A DNA stretch of 64,000 nt, from NCBI RefSeq assembly GCF_015291745.1, contig NZ_CP030059.1, forward strand, positions 6,475,501 through 6,539,500, read 5' to 3'. Numbering within the stretch: the first letter of the stretch is position 1; each line of letters begins with the position of its first letter. A program made the translations under genes and the position numbers. Source of the DNA: Bradyrhizobium sp. CCBAU 53351. Its GTDB lineage: Bacteria; Pseudomonadota; Alphaproteobacteria; Rhizobiales; Xanthobacteraceae. Below the pieces are notes generated by a model that searched no databases, was not told the DNA's origin, and worked only from the letters and a program-made list of their open reading frames with translations. Positions 35,624 to 44,573 of this stretch are shown in pieces.

Positions 35624-36658
35624 TCAGCGCTCGACCTCGCGATTCCAGCGCTTGGTCCACTCCTCGCGCTTCTCGTTGATGACGGTCCAGTCCGGATTGT
35701 AGAGCTTTGCTGCACGCTCGCCGATCGGCGCCATCTTGCCGAGCTCGGGCGGGATCACCAGCGATTTCAGCACCGGGCCGTAGCCGTAATCTTTTAGCAT
35801 CACGAGCTGGACTTTTGGGTCGAGCAGCATCTTGACGAAGCTTGCCGCCAGCGGCGAGGCATTGGGCTTGGCGATCGGGCACGCCGTGGTCAGCAGCGTC
35901 GCCGCGCCTTCCTTCGGATAGACGAAGTCGACGGGGAAGCCGGTATTGGCAAAGCTCTGCACGCGGCCGGTGCCCCACACCGCGATCACGGCCTGGCCGG
36001 ACTGGAACAGCTCGGTCATCTTGCCCGGCGACGGCTCATAGGCGAGCACGTTCGGATTGATCTGTTCCTTGAAGATCTTGAAACCGGAATCGACGTTGGT
36101 CTCGCCGCCGCCGTTCATCTTCGACAGCATCACCAGCGCTTCGAGACCGTAAGTGTTGTTGATGGGCGGGATCACGAGCTGCTTGGCGTATTTCGTGTCC
36201 TTCAGATCGTTCCAGGAGGTCGGTGCCGCCCAGCCTTTCTCCTTGAACACCTTGGTGTTGTACATCAGGCCGGTCGCGACGATGCCGATGGCGACGGCAC
36301 GATCGTCCTTGAAGCGCGCGGTGTCGTAGAGATCGGCAGGCAGGCCGTCGAGCTTGCCGCAGAAGCCGAGCTGGATCGCCTGGTACATCGGGCCGTCATC
36401 GACGATGGCAACGTCGATCTGCTGGTTGCCCTTCTGCGCCTGCAGCTTGGCCAGCGTATCCGTGGAGTTGCCGGCGACGTATTCGACCTTGACGCCGTTC
36501 TCCTTCTCGAAGGCCGGGATCACCTCGTCGCGGATCGTCTTCTCGAACGAGCCGCCATAGCCGGCGACGTAGAGTGTCTTTTGCTGGGCCGAGGCGGCTG
36601 ACGGGGCCGCGATGAGCGCTGCGATGCTGACCGCGGTCAGAAGGCGAAAAGTTGTCAT
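35624..36658 (-). CDS. ABC transporter substrate-binding protein (PotD/opine-type)
   Basis: A 344-residue periplasmic protein from ATG 36658, with a signal peptide (MTTFRLLTAVSIAALIAAPS, cut near ASA-QQ). Mature motifs are LYVAGYGGSFEKTIRDEVIP near 28-47, VEYVAGNSTDTLAKLQAQ near 56, VAIVDDGPMYQAI near 82 and VWGTGRVQSFANTGFPVDFV near 232. The GYGGSFEK beginning is typical of binding proteins for spermidine/putrescine, opines and related cations. First gene of the nine-gene operon and divergent from the LysR gene. The ligand is probably what the downstream flavoenzymes oxidise. Confidence 0.93.
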   Translation of the reverse strand: MTTFRLLTAVSIAALIAAPSAASAQQKTLYVAGYGGSFEKTIRDEVIPAFEKENGVKVEYVAGNSTDTLAKLQAQKGNQQIDVAIVDDGPMYQAIQLGFCGKLDGLPADLYDTARFKDDRAVAIGIVATGLMYNTKVFKEKGWAAPTSWNDLKDTKYAKQLVIPPINNTYGLEALVMLSKMNGGGETNVDSGFKIFKEQINPNVLAYEPSPGKMTELFQSGQAVIAVWGTGRVQSFANTGFPVDFVYPKEGAATLLTTACPIAKPNASPLAASFVKMLLDPKVQLVMLKDYGYGPVLKSLVIPPELGKMAPIGERAAKLYNPDWTVINEKREEWTKRWNREVER

Positions 36659-36930
36659 GTGGACCGATCTCCATACCGGAATGAGGTGACGTGCCGACAA
36701 ATCTCCGGCTGGGGCGCCTTCCGCATTTCCTTCCGCGCAAATCCCTCTCAGATCAGGGCTCCGGCCCCTGTTCGGCGGGTCTGGCGCGATTTGGAGGTCA
36801 AAACCCCTCCAATCTGCCGAAAAAGCGGGCTGGCTCCAGCTCTGATGAAAAAGATCGCAGACCAATACTTCCATCGTCCAATGAATAATGGCACCCTCTG
36901 CATGCCGAAATGTTATGATTGGATGACGAG
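36659..36930. other. Divergent regulatory gap between binding-protein and LysR genes
   Basis: A 272-base gap separates two divergent genes. The part next to the LysR gene (36840-36930) is AT-richer, with TTCCATCGTCCAATGAAT near 36868, a weakly symmetrical T-N11-A-like sequence that could be a LysR-type site. I see no confident promoter hexamers. Confidence 0.35.
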
Positions 36931-37857
36931 ATGGCGCGGATCAATTCGCGGCAGGTCGAGGCCTTCCGCGCGATGATGCTGACCGGCAGCGTCACGGAGG
37001 CTGCGAAGCTGATGGTGGTGACGCAGCCGGCGGTGAGCCGGTTGCTGCGCGACCTCCAGGCCCTGCTGAAGATGGAGCTGTTCGAGCGGCGCGGCACTGG
37101 CCTGGTGCCGACCGCGGCGGCGATGGCGCTCTATACCGAGGTCGAGCGCTCCTTCGTCGGTCTCGAACGCATCACCGCCGCCGCCGAGGAGATTCGCGGC
37201 CGCCGCACCGGCTCGCTGCGCATCGCCGCGCTGCCGGCGCTGGCGAACGGCTATTTGCCGCGCCTCGCAGGGCACTTCCTGCAGGAGCGGCCGAACCTCA
37301 ACCTCGCGTTCTTCGGCGTGATCTCTCCAATCGTCGTCGACTGGGTCCTGAACAACCAATGCGACATCGGCTTTGCCGAGGTGCCGATCGCCCATTCCGG
37401 CCTGCCCAGCCTGCGATTGCCAGCGCCCGCGCGCGTCGCGGTGCTGCCGACGGGTCATCGCCTTGCGGAGAAGGACGTCCTGGAGCCCAGCGATTTCGAA
37501 GGCGAGACCTTCATCTCGCTGTCGGCGGGATCATCAAGCCGGCATCTCGTTGACCAGGTCTTCAATCGCCATGAAGTCCGCCGCGTGCTCAGGGTCGAGA
37601 CCACCTTGTCGGAGATCATGTGCGGCATGGTGTCGTCGGGGCTCGGCGTTGCGATCTGCGACCCTTTCACCGCGCGGGAATTTTCCACCCGCGGCGTCGT
37701 CGCGCGCCGCTTCCTGCCGCGCATCGACTTCGAGTTCTCCGCCGTCTTCCCGGCGCAGCGCAGCCCGTCGCCCGTGGCGCTGGATCTCGTCGAGACCATG
37801 CGCAAGGCGCTCGAGGAATTCGAGGACCAGACGGCGAGCCAGCTTGCAGGCGGTTGA
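36931..37857 (+). CDS. LysR family transcriptional regulator (likely controls the oxidase/ABC operon)
   Basis: A 308-residue LTTR from ATG 36931 (MARINSRQVEAF). The winged HTH at about 5-63 includes FRAMMLTGSVTEAAKLMVV, TQPAVSRLLRDLQALL and LFERRGTGLVPT. The effector domain starts near 88 (GSLRIAALPALANGYLPRL). This is the OccR/NocR-like subgroup by overall pattern, which responds to opines and related amino acids (family knowledge). Its position, divergent from the importer and oxidase operon, supports direct control of it. A TTG at 36919 is an alternative start. Confidence 0.92.
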   Translation: MARINSRQVEAFRAMMLTGSVTEAAKLMVVTQPAVSRLLRDLQALLKMELFERRGTGLVPTAAAMALYTEVERSFVGLERITAAAEEIRGRRTGSLRIAALPALANGYLPRLAGHFLQERPNLNLAFFGVISPIVVDWVLNNQCDIGFAEVPIAHSGLPSLRLPAPARVAVLPTGHRLAEKDVLEPSDFEGETFISLSAGSSSRHLVDQVFNRHEVRRVLRVETTLSEIMCGMVSSGLGVAICDPFTAREFSTRGVVARRFLPRIDFEFSAVFPAQRSPSPVALDLVETMRKALEEFEDQTASQLAGG

Positions 37858-37907
37858 CGTGGACGCCATTGGTGCAGTGTTATAGCTACGCAACCGAAGC
37901 AGGGCAC

Positions 37908-38615
37908 ATGGCACGCATCACCATCATCGAGACCGGCCTCGTTCCCAAGGAATATCGCGAGCGTCACGGCTCGTTTCCCGACATGTTCGAGCGCATGGTC
38001 CGCGCCGAGGATCCGGCGGCCACGGTCGACATCGTCAGCATCCCGAATGGCGATGCGCTTCCCGATCCGGGCAAGATCGAGGCCGTCCTGATTACCGGGG
38101 CCGCTGCCGGCGTCTATGACGGCCTCGACTGGATCGCGCCGCTGGAAGATTTCGTGCGCACGGCCTACGCAAACAAGACGCCGATGGTCGGCGTCTGCTT
38201 CGGTCATCAGTTGATCGCGCAGGCGCTCGGCGGCACCGTGCGCAAGTCGGACAAGGGCTGGGGGATTGGCCGGCACGTCTATCAGGTGCTGCCGGAGAAC
38301 GGCGTCGTCGACGGCGACGCGGTCGCCATCGCCGCCTCGCATCAGGACCAGGTGATCGAGCCCCCGGACGATGCGCTGACGATTCTGTCGTCGGAGTTCA
38401 CCCCGCATGCCGGCCTGCTCTACGCCAACGGCACGACGCTGACCATGCAGCCGCATCCGGAGTTCGACGTGGCCTTTGCGCAAGTGTGCTGCGATCTGCG
38501 GGACGGCAAGGCGCCGGATGCGGTGGTCGCAACGGCAAGGGCGTCGCTGGCGGAGCCTATGGACAATGCGAAGCTCGGTGGCGCGATTACAAGGTTCTTG
38601 GCGCGGCGCGTCTAG
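37908..38615 (+). CDS. Class I glutamine amidotransferase family protein
   Basis: A 235-residue GATase1 protein from ATG 37908 with AGGG just upstream. The nucleophile elbow GVCFGHQLIAQALGG lies near 96-110 (Cys-His-Gln context) and the His-Glu pair is in MQPHPEF near 183. It resembles GMP-synthase-like amidotransferases without a synthetase domain; such proteins often hydrolyse gamma-glutamyl amides. It starts 50 bases after the LysR gene on the same strand and may belong to the same catabolic unit, for example removing a gamma-glutamyl group (inference). Confidence 0.9.
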   Translation: MARITIIETGLVPKEYRERHGSFPDMFERMVRAEDPAATVDIVSIPNGDALPDPGKIEAVLITGAAAGVYDGLDWIAPLEDFVRTAYANKTPMVGVCFGHQLIAQALGGTVRKSDKGWGIGRHVYQVLPENGVVDGDAVAIAASHQDQVIEPPDDALTILSSEFTPHAGLLYANGTTLTMQPHPEFDVAFAQVCCDLRDGKAPDAVVATARASLAEPMDNAKLGGAITRFLARRV

Positions 38616-38690
38616 CTAGCGGTACGCTCCCCTTCCCTTCTTCCCCTGTTGGAGAGAGCACAGCAAGCGCACCGCGCTATTTCGCGAATG

Positions 38691-39158
38691 TCAAAACGGA
38701 TCGCATCCCAAACCCGGCACATCCGCCGGCCGTGGCCCCGGCGCGGCCCAGTGAAACCGGCGATCCTTCTCCGCAATCACAATGTCGTTGATCGACGCTT
38801 CGCGCCGCTTCATCAGGCCGTGCTCGTCGAACTCCCATTGCTCGTTGCCGTAGGAGCGATACCACTGGCCGCTTGCATCGTGCCATTCGTACTGGAAGCG
38901 CACGGCGATGCGGTTCTCGTCGAAGGCCCAGAGGTCCTTGATGAGGCGATAGTCGTGCTCCTTCTCCCATTTGCGCGTGAGGAAGGCGACGATCGCCTCG
39001 CGGCCCTGAAAGACCTCGGAGCGATTGCGCCAGCGGCTGTCCTCGGTATAGGCCAGCGAGACACGGACCGGATCGCGTGAATTCCAGGCGTCCTCCGCCA
39101 TGCGCGCCTTCTGCGCGGCGGTCTCACGGGTGAAGGGCGGAAGCGGCGGACGCGACAT
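38691..39158 (-). CDS. Nuclear transport factor 2 (NTF2)-like family protein, DUF1348
   Basis: A 155-residue protein from the ATG at 39158 (MSRPPLPPF; the frame extends to 39170). [20 protein letters not shown] near 8-27 and [20 protein letters not shown] near 74-93, with [20 protein letters not shown] near 104, match the DUF1348 branch of NTF2-like proteins, which form a cone-shaped ligand pocket and include uncharacterised enzymes. Function unknown. It lies between the amidotransferase and ybgC and is convergent with the former. Confidence 0.88.
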   Translation of the reverse strand: MSRPPLPPFTRETAAQKARMAEDAWNSRDPVRVSLAYTEDSRWRNRSEVFQGREAIVAFLTRKWEKEHDYRLIKDLWAFDENRIAVRFQYEWHDASGQWYRSYGNEQWEFDEHGLMKRREASINDIVIAEKDRRFHWAAPGPRPADVPGLGCDPF

Positions 39159-39237
39159 GATGAGCCTCATCGATTGGTTGGGGCCGCAATCTATCGCTGC
39201 GCAAGGCGGGGTCGAGTGGCGACCCCCTATCGGCCGA

Positions 39238-39687
39238 TCACGAAATCACATCAGCCTTCATCAGCGTGCGGATCGATTTCGGGATCGGCTGGGCGCGGCC
39301 GCCGCTGATGAAGGCGACGCGGACCTCGGCTTTCACCAGCACGTTTTCACCGCGCCGCACTTCCTGCGCCAGCACGATGGAGGCGCCCTTCACCGCAACC
39401 GGCCAGGTCACGACGTCGAGCACATCGTCCATCCGCGCGGGCTTGAGGAAATCCAGATGCATCGAGCGCACCACGAAGGCGAAGCCCGTGCCTTCCGTCT
39501 CCGCCTGCTCGAACAGCGCCTGCTGCTCGGCGCCCATCAAGCGCAAATGATTGGTGCGTCCACGCTCCATGTAGCGCAGATAATTGGCGTGGTAGACGAT
39601 GCCGGAAAAATCCGTGTCCTCGTAGTAGACGCGCACCTGCATGTGGTGGCGGCCGTCGCGGATCTCGCCGTCGAGATGGGCAGTCAT
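39238..39687 (-). CDS. ybgC: Acyl-CoA thioesterase YbgC (Tol-Pal associated type)
   Basis: A 149-residue hot-dog-fold thioesterase. The active-site block [20 protein letters not shown] lies at about 20-39 with the catalytic Asp in YYEDTD and the His in VYHANYL, and ERGR near 41. In most proteobacteria ybgC precedes tolQRAB-pal; here no tol gene is in the window and a DUF1348 gene follows instead. Its start ATG shares bases with the stop of the parE remnant (ATGA), so the end of parE upstream on the same strand abuts it. Confidence 0.93.
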   Translation of the reverse strand: MTAHLDGEIRDGRHHMQVRVYYEDTDFSGIVYHANYLRYMERGRTNHLRLMGAEQQALFEQAETEGTGFAFVVRSMHLDFLKPARMDDVLDVVTWPVAVKGASIVLAQEVRRGENVLVKAEVRVAFISGGRAQPIPKSIRTLMKADVIS

Positions 39688-39973
39688 TTCGAAAACTCTC
39701 GCTTTATATCTCGACGCCCATCCAAGACCCGCACAATAACTATGCGATCAGTCCGAATGAGGTTGAATGCAATATAACCCTCGATCGACAGCCCGCGAAG
39801 GGATGCCCTTAGCTCACTCCGATCTGGTCCTAAGAAGGGAATTGTCGCAACTCTTCGAACCGCTCGGAGAATCTCGCAGCCAATCGATCCGCTGCCGCTA
39901 GGCTATGCCCTGCAAGATATGAATGGATGTCAAAAAGGTCCGTACGGGCGCGCAAGGACAGAACGACCTGCAC
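39684..39973 (-). pseudogene. RelE/ParE-family toxin gene with a frameshift
   Basis: Read on the minus strand from GTG 39973, the first frame gives QVVLSLRARTDLFDIHSYLA, then ADRLAARFSERFEELRQFP, and hits TAG. From the neighbouring frame the missing half continues as FLGPDRSELRASLRGL, IEGYIAFNLIRTDRIVIVRV and [13 protein letters not shown] with TGA at 39686-39684. The two halves join at a run of three C (minus strand, 39839-39837): one added C restores a full ~95-residue ParE. It directly follows the intact antitoxin gene. Either a true inactivating deletion or a base-call error. Confidence 0.8.
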
Positions 39974-39979
39974 GAGGCT

Positions 39980-40189
39980 CTACCGCTTCGCCCGCGTTTG
40001 CTCGAGAAACTCGTTGAGATCCCAGGGGACCACGCGTTCGGCCTCGACATCCGCCATCCCTTCGTCGATCGCGTCTCTGAGGGCCCGAAACTTCTTGGCT
40101 TGGGACAACAAGAAGTCGGCCGCGGACTCCTGCATTTCCTCAGGCAGCAGCTCAAGAGCTTCAACAGCTTTCTCGACGGCAGAACTCAT
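39980..40189 (-). CDS. Antitoxin-like protein of a ParD/ParE-type module
   Basis: A 69-residue acidic, helical protein (MSSAVEKAVEALELLPEEM, LLSQAKKFRALRDAIDEGM, VPWDLNEFLEQTRAKR). The size, the acidic and helical N-terminal part and the short basic tail fit a type II antitoxin whose C-terminal part wraps the toxin. It ends seven bases before the ParE-like frame on the same strand, as expected for a toxin-antitoxin pair. It is intact while the toxin is frameshifted. Confidence 0.75.
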   Translation of the reverse strand: MSSAVEKAVEALELLPEEMQESAADFLLSQAKKFRALRDAIDEGMADVEAERVVPWDLNEFLEQTRAKR

Positions 40190-40247
40190 CGGATCAATAT
40201 AGCGCAGCCTTGGACTGGTGCCCAGATGCTGACTCGAAATTTGACGG

Positions 40248-41165
40248 CTACACCACCAGGGGTCCCCGCCCCAGCGTCACTTCGACGATCTCAGGCGGCA
40301 CGCCGACGCGGACCGGCATGATGCTGCAACCGAGACCGCCGGAGACGATGAGATCGCATTTCAGGCGGAAGTGGCCATAGGCGAGCCGCATACCGTTCTT
40401 GGGCGAAACCGCCGGCGACCAGCCGAGCAGGCGGACCTGGCCGCCATGGGTGTGGCCGGACAGTTGCAACGCGACGCGCGCAGGCACCAGCGGCGCGATG
40501 TTGGGCTCATGCGCGAGCAGGATGATTGGCGCATCGTCGGTGACTTTCGCCAGCGTACCCGCGAGATCGTCGGCGCCGAAGCGCCCGGTGCTGCGAAAGC
40601 GCCGCGCCGGCAGGAACGCGAGTTGATCGCCGAGCCCGGCGAGCCAGAACGGGCGGCCGTCCTTGGAAAGGCGCACGACATCGTTCTCGTAGACGGGGAT
40701 GCCGGCCGCCTCCAGCGCCCGATGCGCGATGGTCGGCCCGTGCCCCGCACGCTGCACGGTCTTGTCGTCCCAATAATCGTGATTGCCCATCACGGCATGG
40801 ACGCCGAGCGGCGCCTTCAGGCCGGCCAGCACCCTCGCCCATTCGCGCGACGGAATGAAGCGCGTGACGTGATGGAGGCCAGCGACATAGTCGCCGAGCA
40901 ACACGATGAGATCGGGTTTCAACGCGTTGGTGCGTTCGACGATGCCCTCGATCCGCTCCAGCGACATCCAGGGATCGCAGGCATGGATGTCGGCGATGGC
41001 GGCGATCTTCAGCGAAAGATCCGACGGCCATTGCCGCGGCTTCGGATGATAGCGGGTGACGCGGAGCCGCAGCACCGGCTCGATGCCGACGCCGTAGGCG
41101 GCGGTCGAGACGCCGAGGGCGGACAGCCCGCCGATGGAACGGATGAAATGACGGCGCGTGATCAT
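40248..41165 (-). CDS. Metallophosphoesterase with Tat signal
   Basis: A 305-residue calcineurin-like phosphoesterase. The N-terminus MITRRHFIRSIGGLSALG is a twin-arginine signal, so it is exported folded, probably with its metal ions. Metal-binding motifs: AAIADIHACD near 54-63, VLLGDYVAG near 88, GNHDYWDD near 127, LLAHEPNIA near 221 and SGHTHGGQV near 240. It belongs to the YaeI-like group of predicted phosphohydrolases; the substrate is unknown. It lies upstream of ybgC and downstream of ruvB on the same strand. Confidence 0.93.
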   Translation of the reverse strand: MITRRHFIRSIGGLSALGVSTAAYGVGIEPVLRLRVTRYHPKPRQWPSDLSLKIAAIADIHACDPWMSLERIEGIVERTNALKPDLIVLLGDYVAGLHHVTRFIPSREWARVLAGLKAPLGVHAVMGNHDYWDDKTVQRAGHGPTIAHRALEAAGIPVYENDVVRLSKDGRPFWLAGLGDQLAFLPARRFRSTGRFGADDLAGTLAKVTDDAPIILLAHEPNIAPLVPARVALQLSGHTHGGQVRLLGWSPAVSPKNGMRLAYGHFRLKCDLIVSGGLGCSIMPVRVGVPPEIVEVTLGRGPLVV

Positions 41166-41289
41166 GAAAACCCGATCGGAATGCGCTCTTTTGATGCGGT
41201 CCGAATGGAGCGGAATTGGGGTGCGCTCGTGCAGATCGTCTGCACGAGATCACCAGAAGTTCATGAAAGGAGCGCGCCGTTTGCGCAGA

Positions 41290-42348
41290 TCAGTCGTCGC
41301 TCTCGTCGGTGCCGAACAGGCCGAACTGTGCCGCCGCATCGCGCGAGGGCTCGGCGATGCCGAGATGGCGGAAGGCGTGCGAGGTGAGCAAGCGGCCGCG
41401 CGGGGTGCGCTGGAGGTAGCCGCACTGGATCAGATACGGCTCGATGATGTCCTCGATCGCATCGCGCGGCTCGGACAATGCCGCGGCCATGGTCTCGACG
41501 CCGACCGGTCCGCCGCCATAGTTCATCGCGATGGTCGTGAGATAGCGGCGATCCATGGCGTCGAGACCCGCAGCGTCGACCTCGAGCGCGCTCAGCGCGT
41601 GATCGGCGATCTTGCGATCGATCTTGTCGGCATCGACAGCGGAAGCAAAATCGCGCACGCGACGGAGCAGACGCCCGGCGATGCGCGGCGTGCCGCGGGC
41701 GCGGCGCGCGATCTCGTTGGCGCCGTCAGCGCTCATGCCGACATTGAGCACGCGCGCGCCGCGGCTGACGATGCTTTCCAATTCCTCGATGGTGTAGAAA
41801 TTCAGGCGGACCGGAATGCCGAAGCGATCACGCAAGGGATTGGTGAGCAGGCCTGCGCGCGTCGTGGCGCCGACCAGCGTGAATTTCGACAGCTCGATCT
41901 TCACCGAGCGCGCGGCCGGACCTTCGCCGATGATGAGGTCGAGCTGAAAGTCCTCCATCGCGGGATAGAGCACCTCTTCCACCGCCGGGCTGAGGCGATG
42001 GATCTCGTCGATGAACAGCACGTCGCGCTCTTCGAGATTGGTCAGCAGCGCGGCGAGGTCACCGGCTTTGGCGATGACAGGTCCCGAAGTGGCGCGAAAG
42101 CCGACGCCGAGCTCCTTCGCCACGATCTGCGCCAGCGTGGTCTTGCCGAGGCCGGGCGGACCGACGAACAGCACGTGATCGAGCGCCTCGCCGCGCTTGC
42201 GCGCAGCCTCGATGAAGATCGAGAGGTTCTTGCGCGCCTGCTGCTGGCCGACGAAATCAGACAGCGATTGCGGGCGCAGCGCGGTGTCGCCGACATCGTC
42301 GCTGCGGCGCTCGGGCGAGACCATGCGGCTGGCCTTGGGATCGCTCAT
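41290..42348 (-). CDS. ruvB: Holliday junction branch-migration helicase RuvB
   Basis: A 352-residue AAA+ motor. [19 protein letters not shown] near 25-43, Walker [16 protein letters not shown] near 63-77, Walker [21 protein letters not shown] near 110-128, sensor-1 LVGATTRAG near 159, arginine finger region TNPLRDRFG near 171 and the winged-helix DNA-binding end [16 protein letters not shown] near 320. It drives branch migration of Holliday junctions in complex with RuvA. Its start overlaps the ruvA stop by four bases (ATGA). Confidence 0.98.
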   Translation of the reverse strand: MSDPKASRMVSPERRSDDVGDTALRPQSLSDFVGQQQARKNLSIFIEAARKRGEALDHVLFVGPPGLGKTTLAQIVAKELGVGFRATSGPVIAKAGDLAALLTNLEERDVLFIDEIHRLSPAVEEVLYPAMEDFQLDLIIGEGPAARSVKIELSKFTLVGATTRAGLLTNPLRDRFGIPVRLNFYTIEELESIVSRGARVLNVGMSADGANEIARRARGTPRIAGRLLRRVRDFASAVDADKIDRKIADHALSALEVDAAGLDAMDRRYLTTIAMNYGGGPVGVETMAAALSEPRDAIEDIIEPYLIQCGYLQRTPRGRLLTSHAFRHLGIAEPSRDAAAQFGLFGTDESDD

Positions 42349-42962
42349 TTCGCGAGCTCCTTCAGGCCAAGGCGAATGAGCTGCGCGGTCTCGGCATTCT
42401 CACCGGCGCTGCGCGAGGCCGATGCAATCGCGGCAGCCGCCTGCGGCTGGCCATAGCCGAGATTGACCAGCGCGGAGATCGCGTCCGCGACCGGGCGTGG
42501 GGCTCGTTGATCGTCGACCGCGCCTGCGAGATGCACCACCGCGGGATCGACATTGGCGAAGGCCGGCGCCTTGTCCTTCAATTCGGTGACGATGCGCTCG
42601 GCGACCTTGGGGCCGACGCCGGGCGTGCGCGCCACCGCCGCCTTGTCGCGCAGCGCGATCGCATTGGCGAGATCGGAAGGCGCCAGCGTGCCGAGCACGG
42701 CGAGCGCGACCTTCGCGCCGACGCCCTGCACGGTCTGCAGCAGGCGAAACCATTCGCGCTCCTGATCGGTGCGGAAGCCGAACAGTTTGATTTGATCCTC
42801 GCGGACATAGGTCTCGATCGACAGCACGGCCGCTTCGCCCGGCGAGGGCAGATGCTGCAAGGTGCGCGAGGAGCAGTGCACCTGATAGCCGACGCCGCCG
42901 ACGTCGAGGATGACGAAGTCTTCGCCGTAGGAATCGATCAGGCCCTTGAGCTTGCCGATCAT
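42345..42962 (-). CDS. ruvA: Holliday junction branch-migration complex subunit RuvA
   Basis: A 205-residue junction-binding protein. [20 protein letters not shown] is the N-terminal OB-fold domain, [19 protein letters not shown] and [19 protein letters not shown] are the two helix-hairpin-helix motifs near 72 and 108, and the C-terminal domain ([18 protein letters not shown]) contacts RuvB. It overlaps ruvC upstream and ruvB downstream by four bases each, so all three are one transcription unit. Confidence 0.98.
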   Translation of the reverse strand: MIGKLKGLIDSYGEDFVILDVGGVGYQVHCSSRTLQHLPSPGEAAVLSIETYVREDQIKLFGFRTDQEREWFRLLQTVQGVGAKVALAVLGTLAPSDLANAIALRDKAAVARTPGVGPKVAERIVTELKDKAPAFANVDPAVVHLAGAVDDQRAPRPVADAISALVNLGYGQPQAAAAIASASRSAGENAETAQLIRLGLKELAK

Positions 42963-43486
42963 AGGCTCGCCACCTTCAGCCGCAGCGCGGTGCTCTGGCG
43001 GTGATGGGCATGGGTGATGGCGATGGCGAGCGCATCGGCGGCGTCTGCCGACGGCGGATCGGCCTTGGGCAGAAGGATCTTCAGCATCATCGCGATCTGG
43101 GCCTTCTCGGCGTGACCGGCGCCGACGACGGTTTTCTTGACCTGGTTGGGCGCGTATTCGGCGACCGAGATGCCGAACATTGCGGGCGCCAGCATGGCGA
43201 CGCCGCGAGCCTGGCCGAGCTTCAGCGTCGCAACGCCGTCCTTGTTGACGAAGGTCTGCTCGACCGCGGCTTCCATCGGCTGGTGGTTCGAAAGCACGGC
43301 CGCCAGCCCTTCATGGATCGCGAGCAGCCGGCTCGCCAGCGGCAGGTCGTTCGGCGGTTCCACCGAGCCGCAGGCCACATAGATCAGGCGGTTGCCGTCA
43401 GCCTCGATCACGCCCCAGCCGGTGCGGCGCAGGCCGGGGTCGATGCCGATGATGCGGACGGGTTGGCGAATCGGGAGCGCGGTCAT
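42959..43486 (-). CDS. ruvC: Holliday junction resolvase RuvC
   Basis: A 175-residue RNase-H-fold nuclease. The acidic catalytic residues are in [17 protein letters not shown] near 12-28, [10 protein letters not shown] near 68, and the C-terminal [16 protein letters not shown] near 146-161. It cuts junctions moved by RuvAB. First gene of the ruvCAB unit; yebC lies upstream on the same strand with a hairpin in between. [18 protein letters not shown] is a slightly longer N-terminus than most, but the start fits. Confidence 0.98.
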   Translation of the reverse strand: MTALPIRQPVRIIGIDPGLRRTGWGVIEADGNRLIYVACGSVEPPNDLPLASRLLAIHEGLAAVLSNHQPMEAAVEQTFVNKDGVATLKLGQARGVAMLAPAMFGISVAEYAPNQVKKTVVGAGHAEKAQIAMMLKILLPKADPPSADAADALAIAITHAHHRQSTALRLKVASL

Positions 43487-43560
43487 GGGCCAGTGATAGC
43501 GGCTGGCCGACGATAGCGAAACAGAAACAGAACAGAAGTAACAGGGGAAGTGGGCTCCAA

Positions 43561-43588
43561 CCCTCTCCCCGCAAGAGCGGGGCGAGGG
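43561..43588 (-). terminator. Hairpin after yebC
   Basis: CCCTC-T-CCCCGC (43561-43572) pairs with GCGGGG-C-GAGGG (43577-43588) around an AAGA loop with one mismatch. It lies between the yebC stop (43609) and the ruvC start. On the minus strand the 3' side is only weakly T-rich, so it may act as a processing or attenuating hairpin. Confidence 0.45.
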
Positions 43589-43608
43589 AGCGCACCGTTC
43601 ATGCGGCC

Positions 43609-44355
43609 TCAGCCACCCATCTTCGCCACAAGCGCGTCCGAGATCTCGAAATTGGCGTAGACCTGCTGGACGTCGTCGTGCTCGTTGAGCAGATCCATCA
43701 GCTTCAGGAGCTTCTCGCCGGTCTCGTCGTCGACGGCGACCGTGTTCTGCGGCTTCCAGATCAGCGCGGCCTTGCGCGGCTCGCCGAACTTGGCTTCCAG
43801 CGCCTTGGCGACGTCGCGATAGCCTTCGGTCGAGGCGTAGATCTCGTGACCGCCTTCGCCGGACACCACATCGTCGGCGCCGGCCTCGATCGCGGCATCC
43901 AGCACGGCGTCGTCGGAGGCGACGCTGCGGTCGTATTCGATGATGCCGGTGCGATCGAACATGAAGGACACCGAGCCGGTTTCGCCGAGATTGCCGCCCG
44001 ACTTGGTGAAGAAGGAACGGATGTCGGAGGCGGCGCGGTTGCGGTTGTCGGTCAGCGCCTCGACGATGACGGCAACGCCGCCGGGGCCGTAGCCCTCGTA
44101 GCGGATCTCGTCATAGTTTTCGCCCTCGTTACCGAGCGCCTTCTTGACGGCACGCTCGATATTGTCCTTCGGCATGTTCTCCTGGCGCGCCGCGATGATA
44201 GCCGCACGCAGGCGCGGGTTCATGGCCGGGTCGGGCGCGCCGAGCTTGGCTGCGACGGTGATTTCCCGCGCCAGCTTGCCGAACAGCTTCGACTTCTGCG
44301 CATCCTGCCGCCCCTTGCGGTGCATGATGTTCTTGAATTGGGAATGTCCGGCCAT
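43609..44355 (-). CDS. yebC: YebC/PmpR family DNA-binding regulatory protein
   Basis: A 248-residue protein, standard length. The N-terminus [20 protein letters not shown] is diagnostic, followed by [20 protein letters not shown] near 50-69 and [20 protein letters not shown] near 85-104. The family is a conserved regulator or translation-related factor. In alphaproteobacteria the gene commonly precedes ruvC, as here. Divergent from the soluble chemoreceptor at 44574. Confidence 0.97.
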   Translation of the reverse strand: MAGHSQFKNIMHRKGRQDAQKSKLFGKLAREITVAAKLGAPDPAMNPRLRAAIIAARQENMPKDNIERAVKKALGNEGENYDEIRYEGYGPGGVAVIVEALTDNRNRAASDIRSFFTKSGGNLGETGSVSFMFDRTGIIEYDRSVASDDAVLDAAIEAGADDVVSGEGGHEIYASTEGYRDVAKALEAKFGEPRKAALIWKPQNTVAVDDETGEKLLKLMDLLNEHDDVQQVYANFEISDALVAKMGG

Positions 44356-44484
44356 GCGTGGTCTCTTGGAAAATCGTCAGCCAAAGGTGAGCGTGGGAAG
44401 CGCGGCCTTATAGGCCGCCCCCCCACCGGAATCAAAGGGATCTGGGCCTCTGAGGTAGCACTGTAAAGGTAGCCTCCGTAATGG

Positions 44485-44509
44485 ACGGTGCCTAGAGGTG
44501 AGGCACCGT
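44485..44509. promoter_or_regulatory. Perfect 9-base inverted repeat between yebC and the chemoreceptor tandem
   Basis: ACGGTGCCT (44485-44493) and AGGCACCGT (44501-44509) form a perfect nine-base inverted repeat with a seven-base spacer, 64 bases before the chemoreceptor start and 130 upstream of yebC. It has no T-run, so an operator is more likely than a terminator. No known regulator site is recognised. Confidence 0.4.
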
Positions 44510-44573
44510 TAACCCTGATTTCATTCCGGACTGCGAAAATAGCGCCCGACCTTATCCCGACGAGAGAGAGCTG

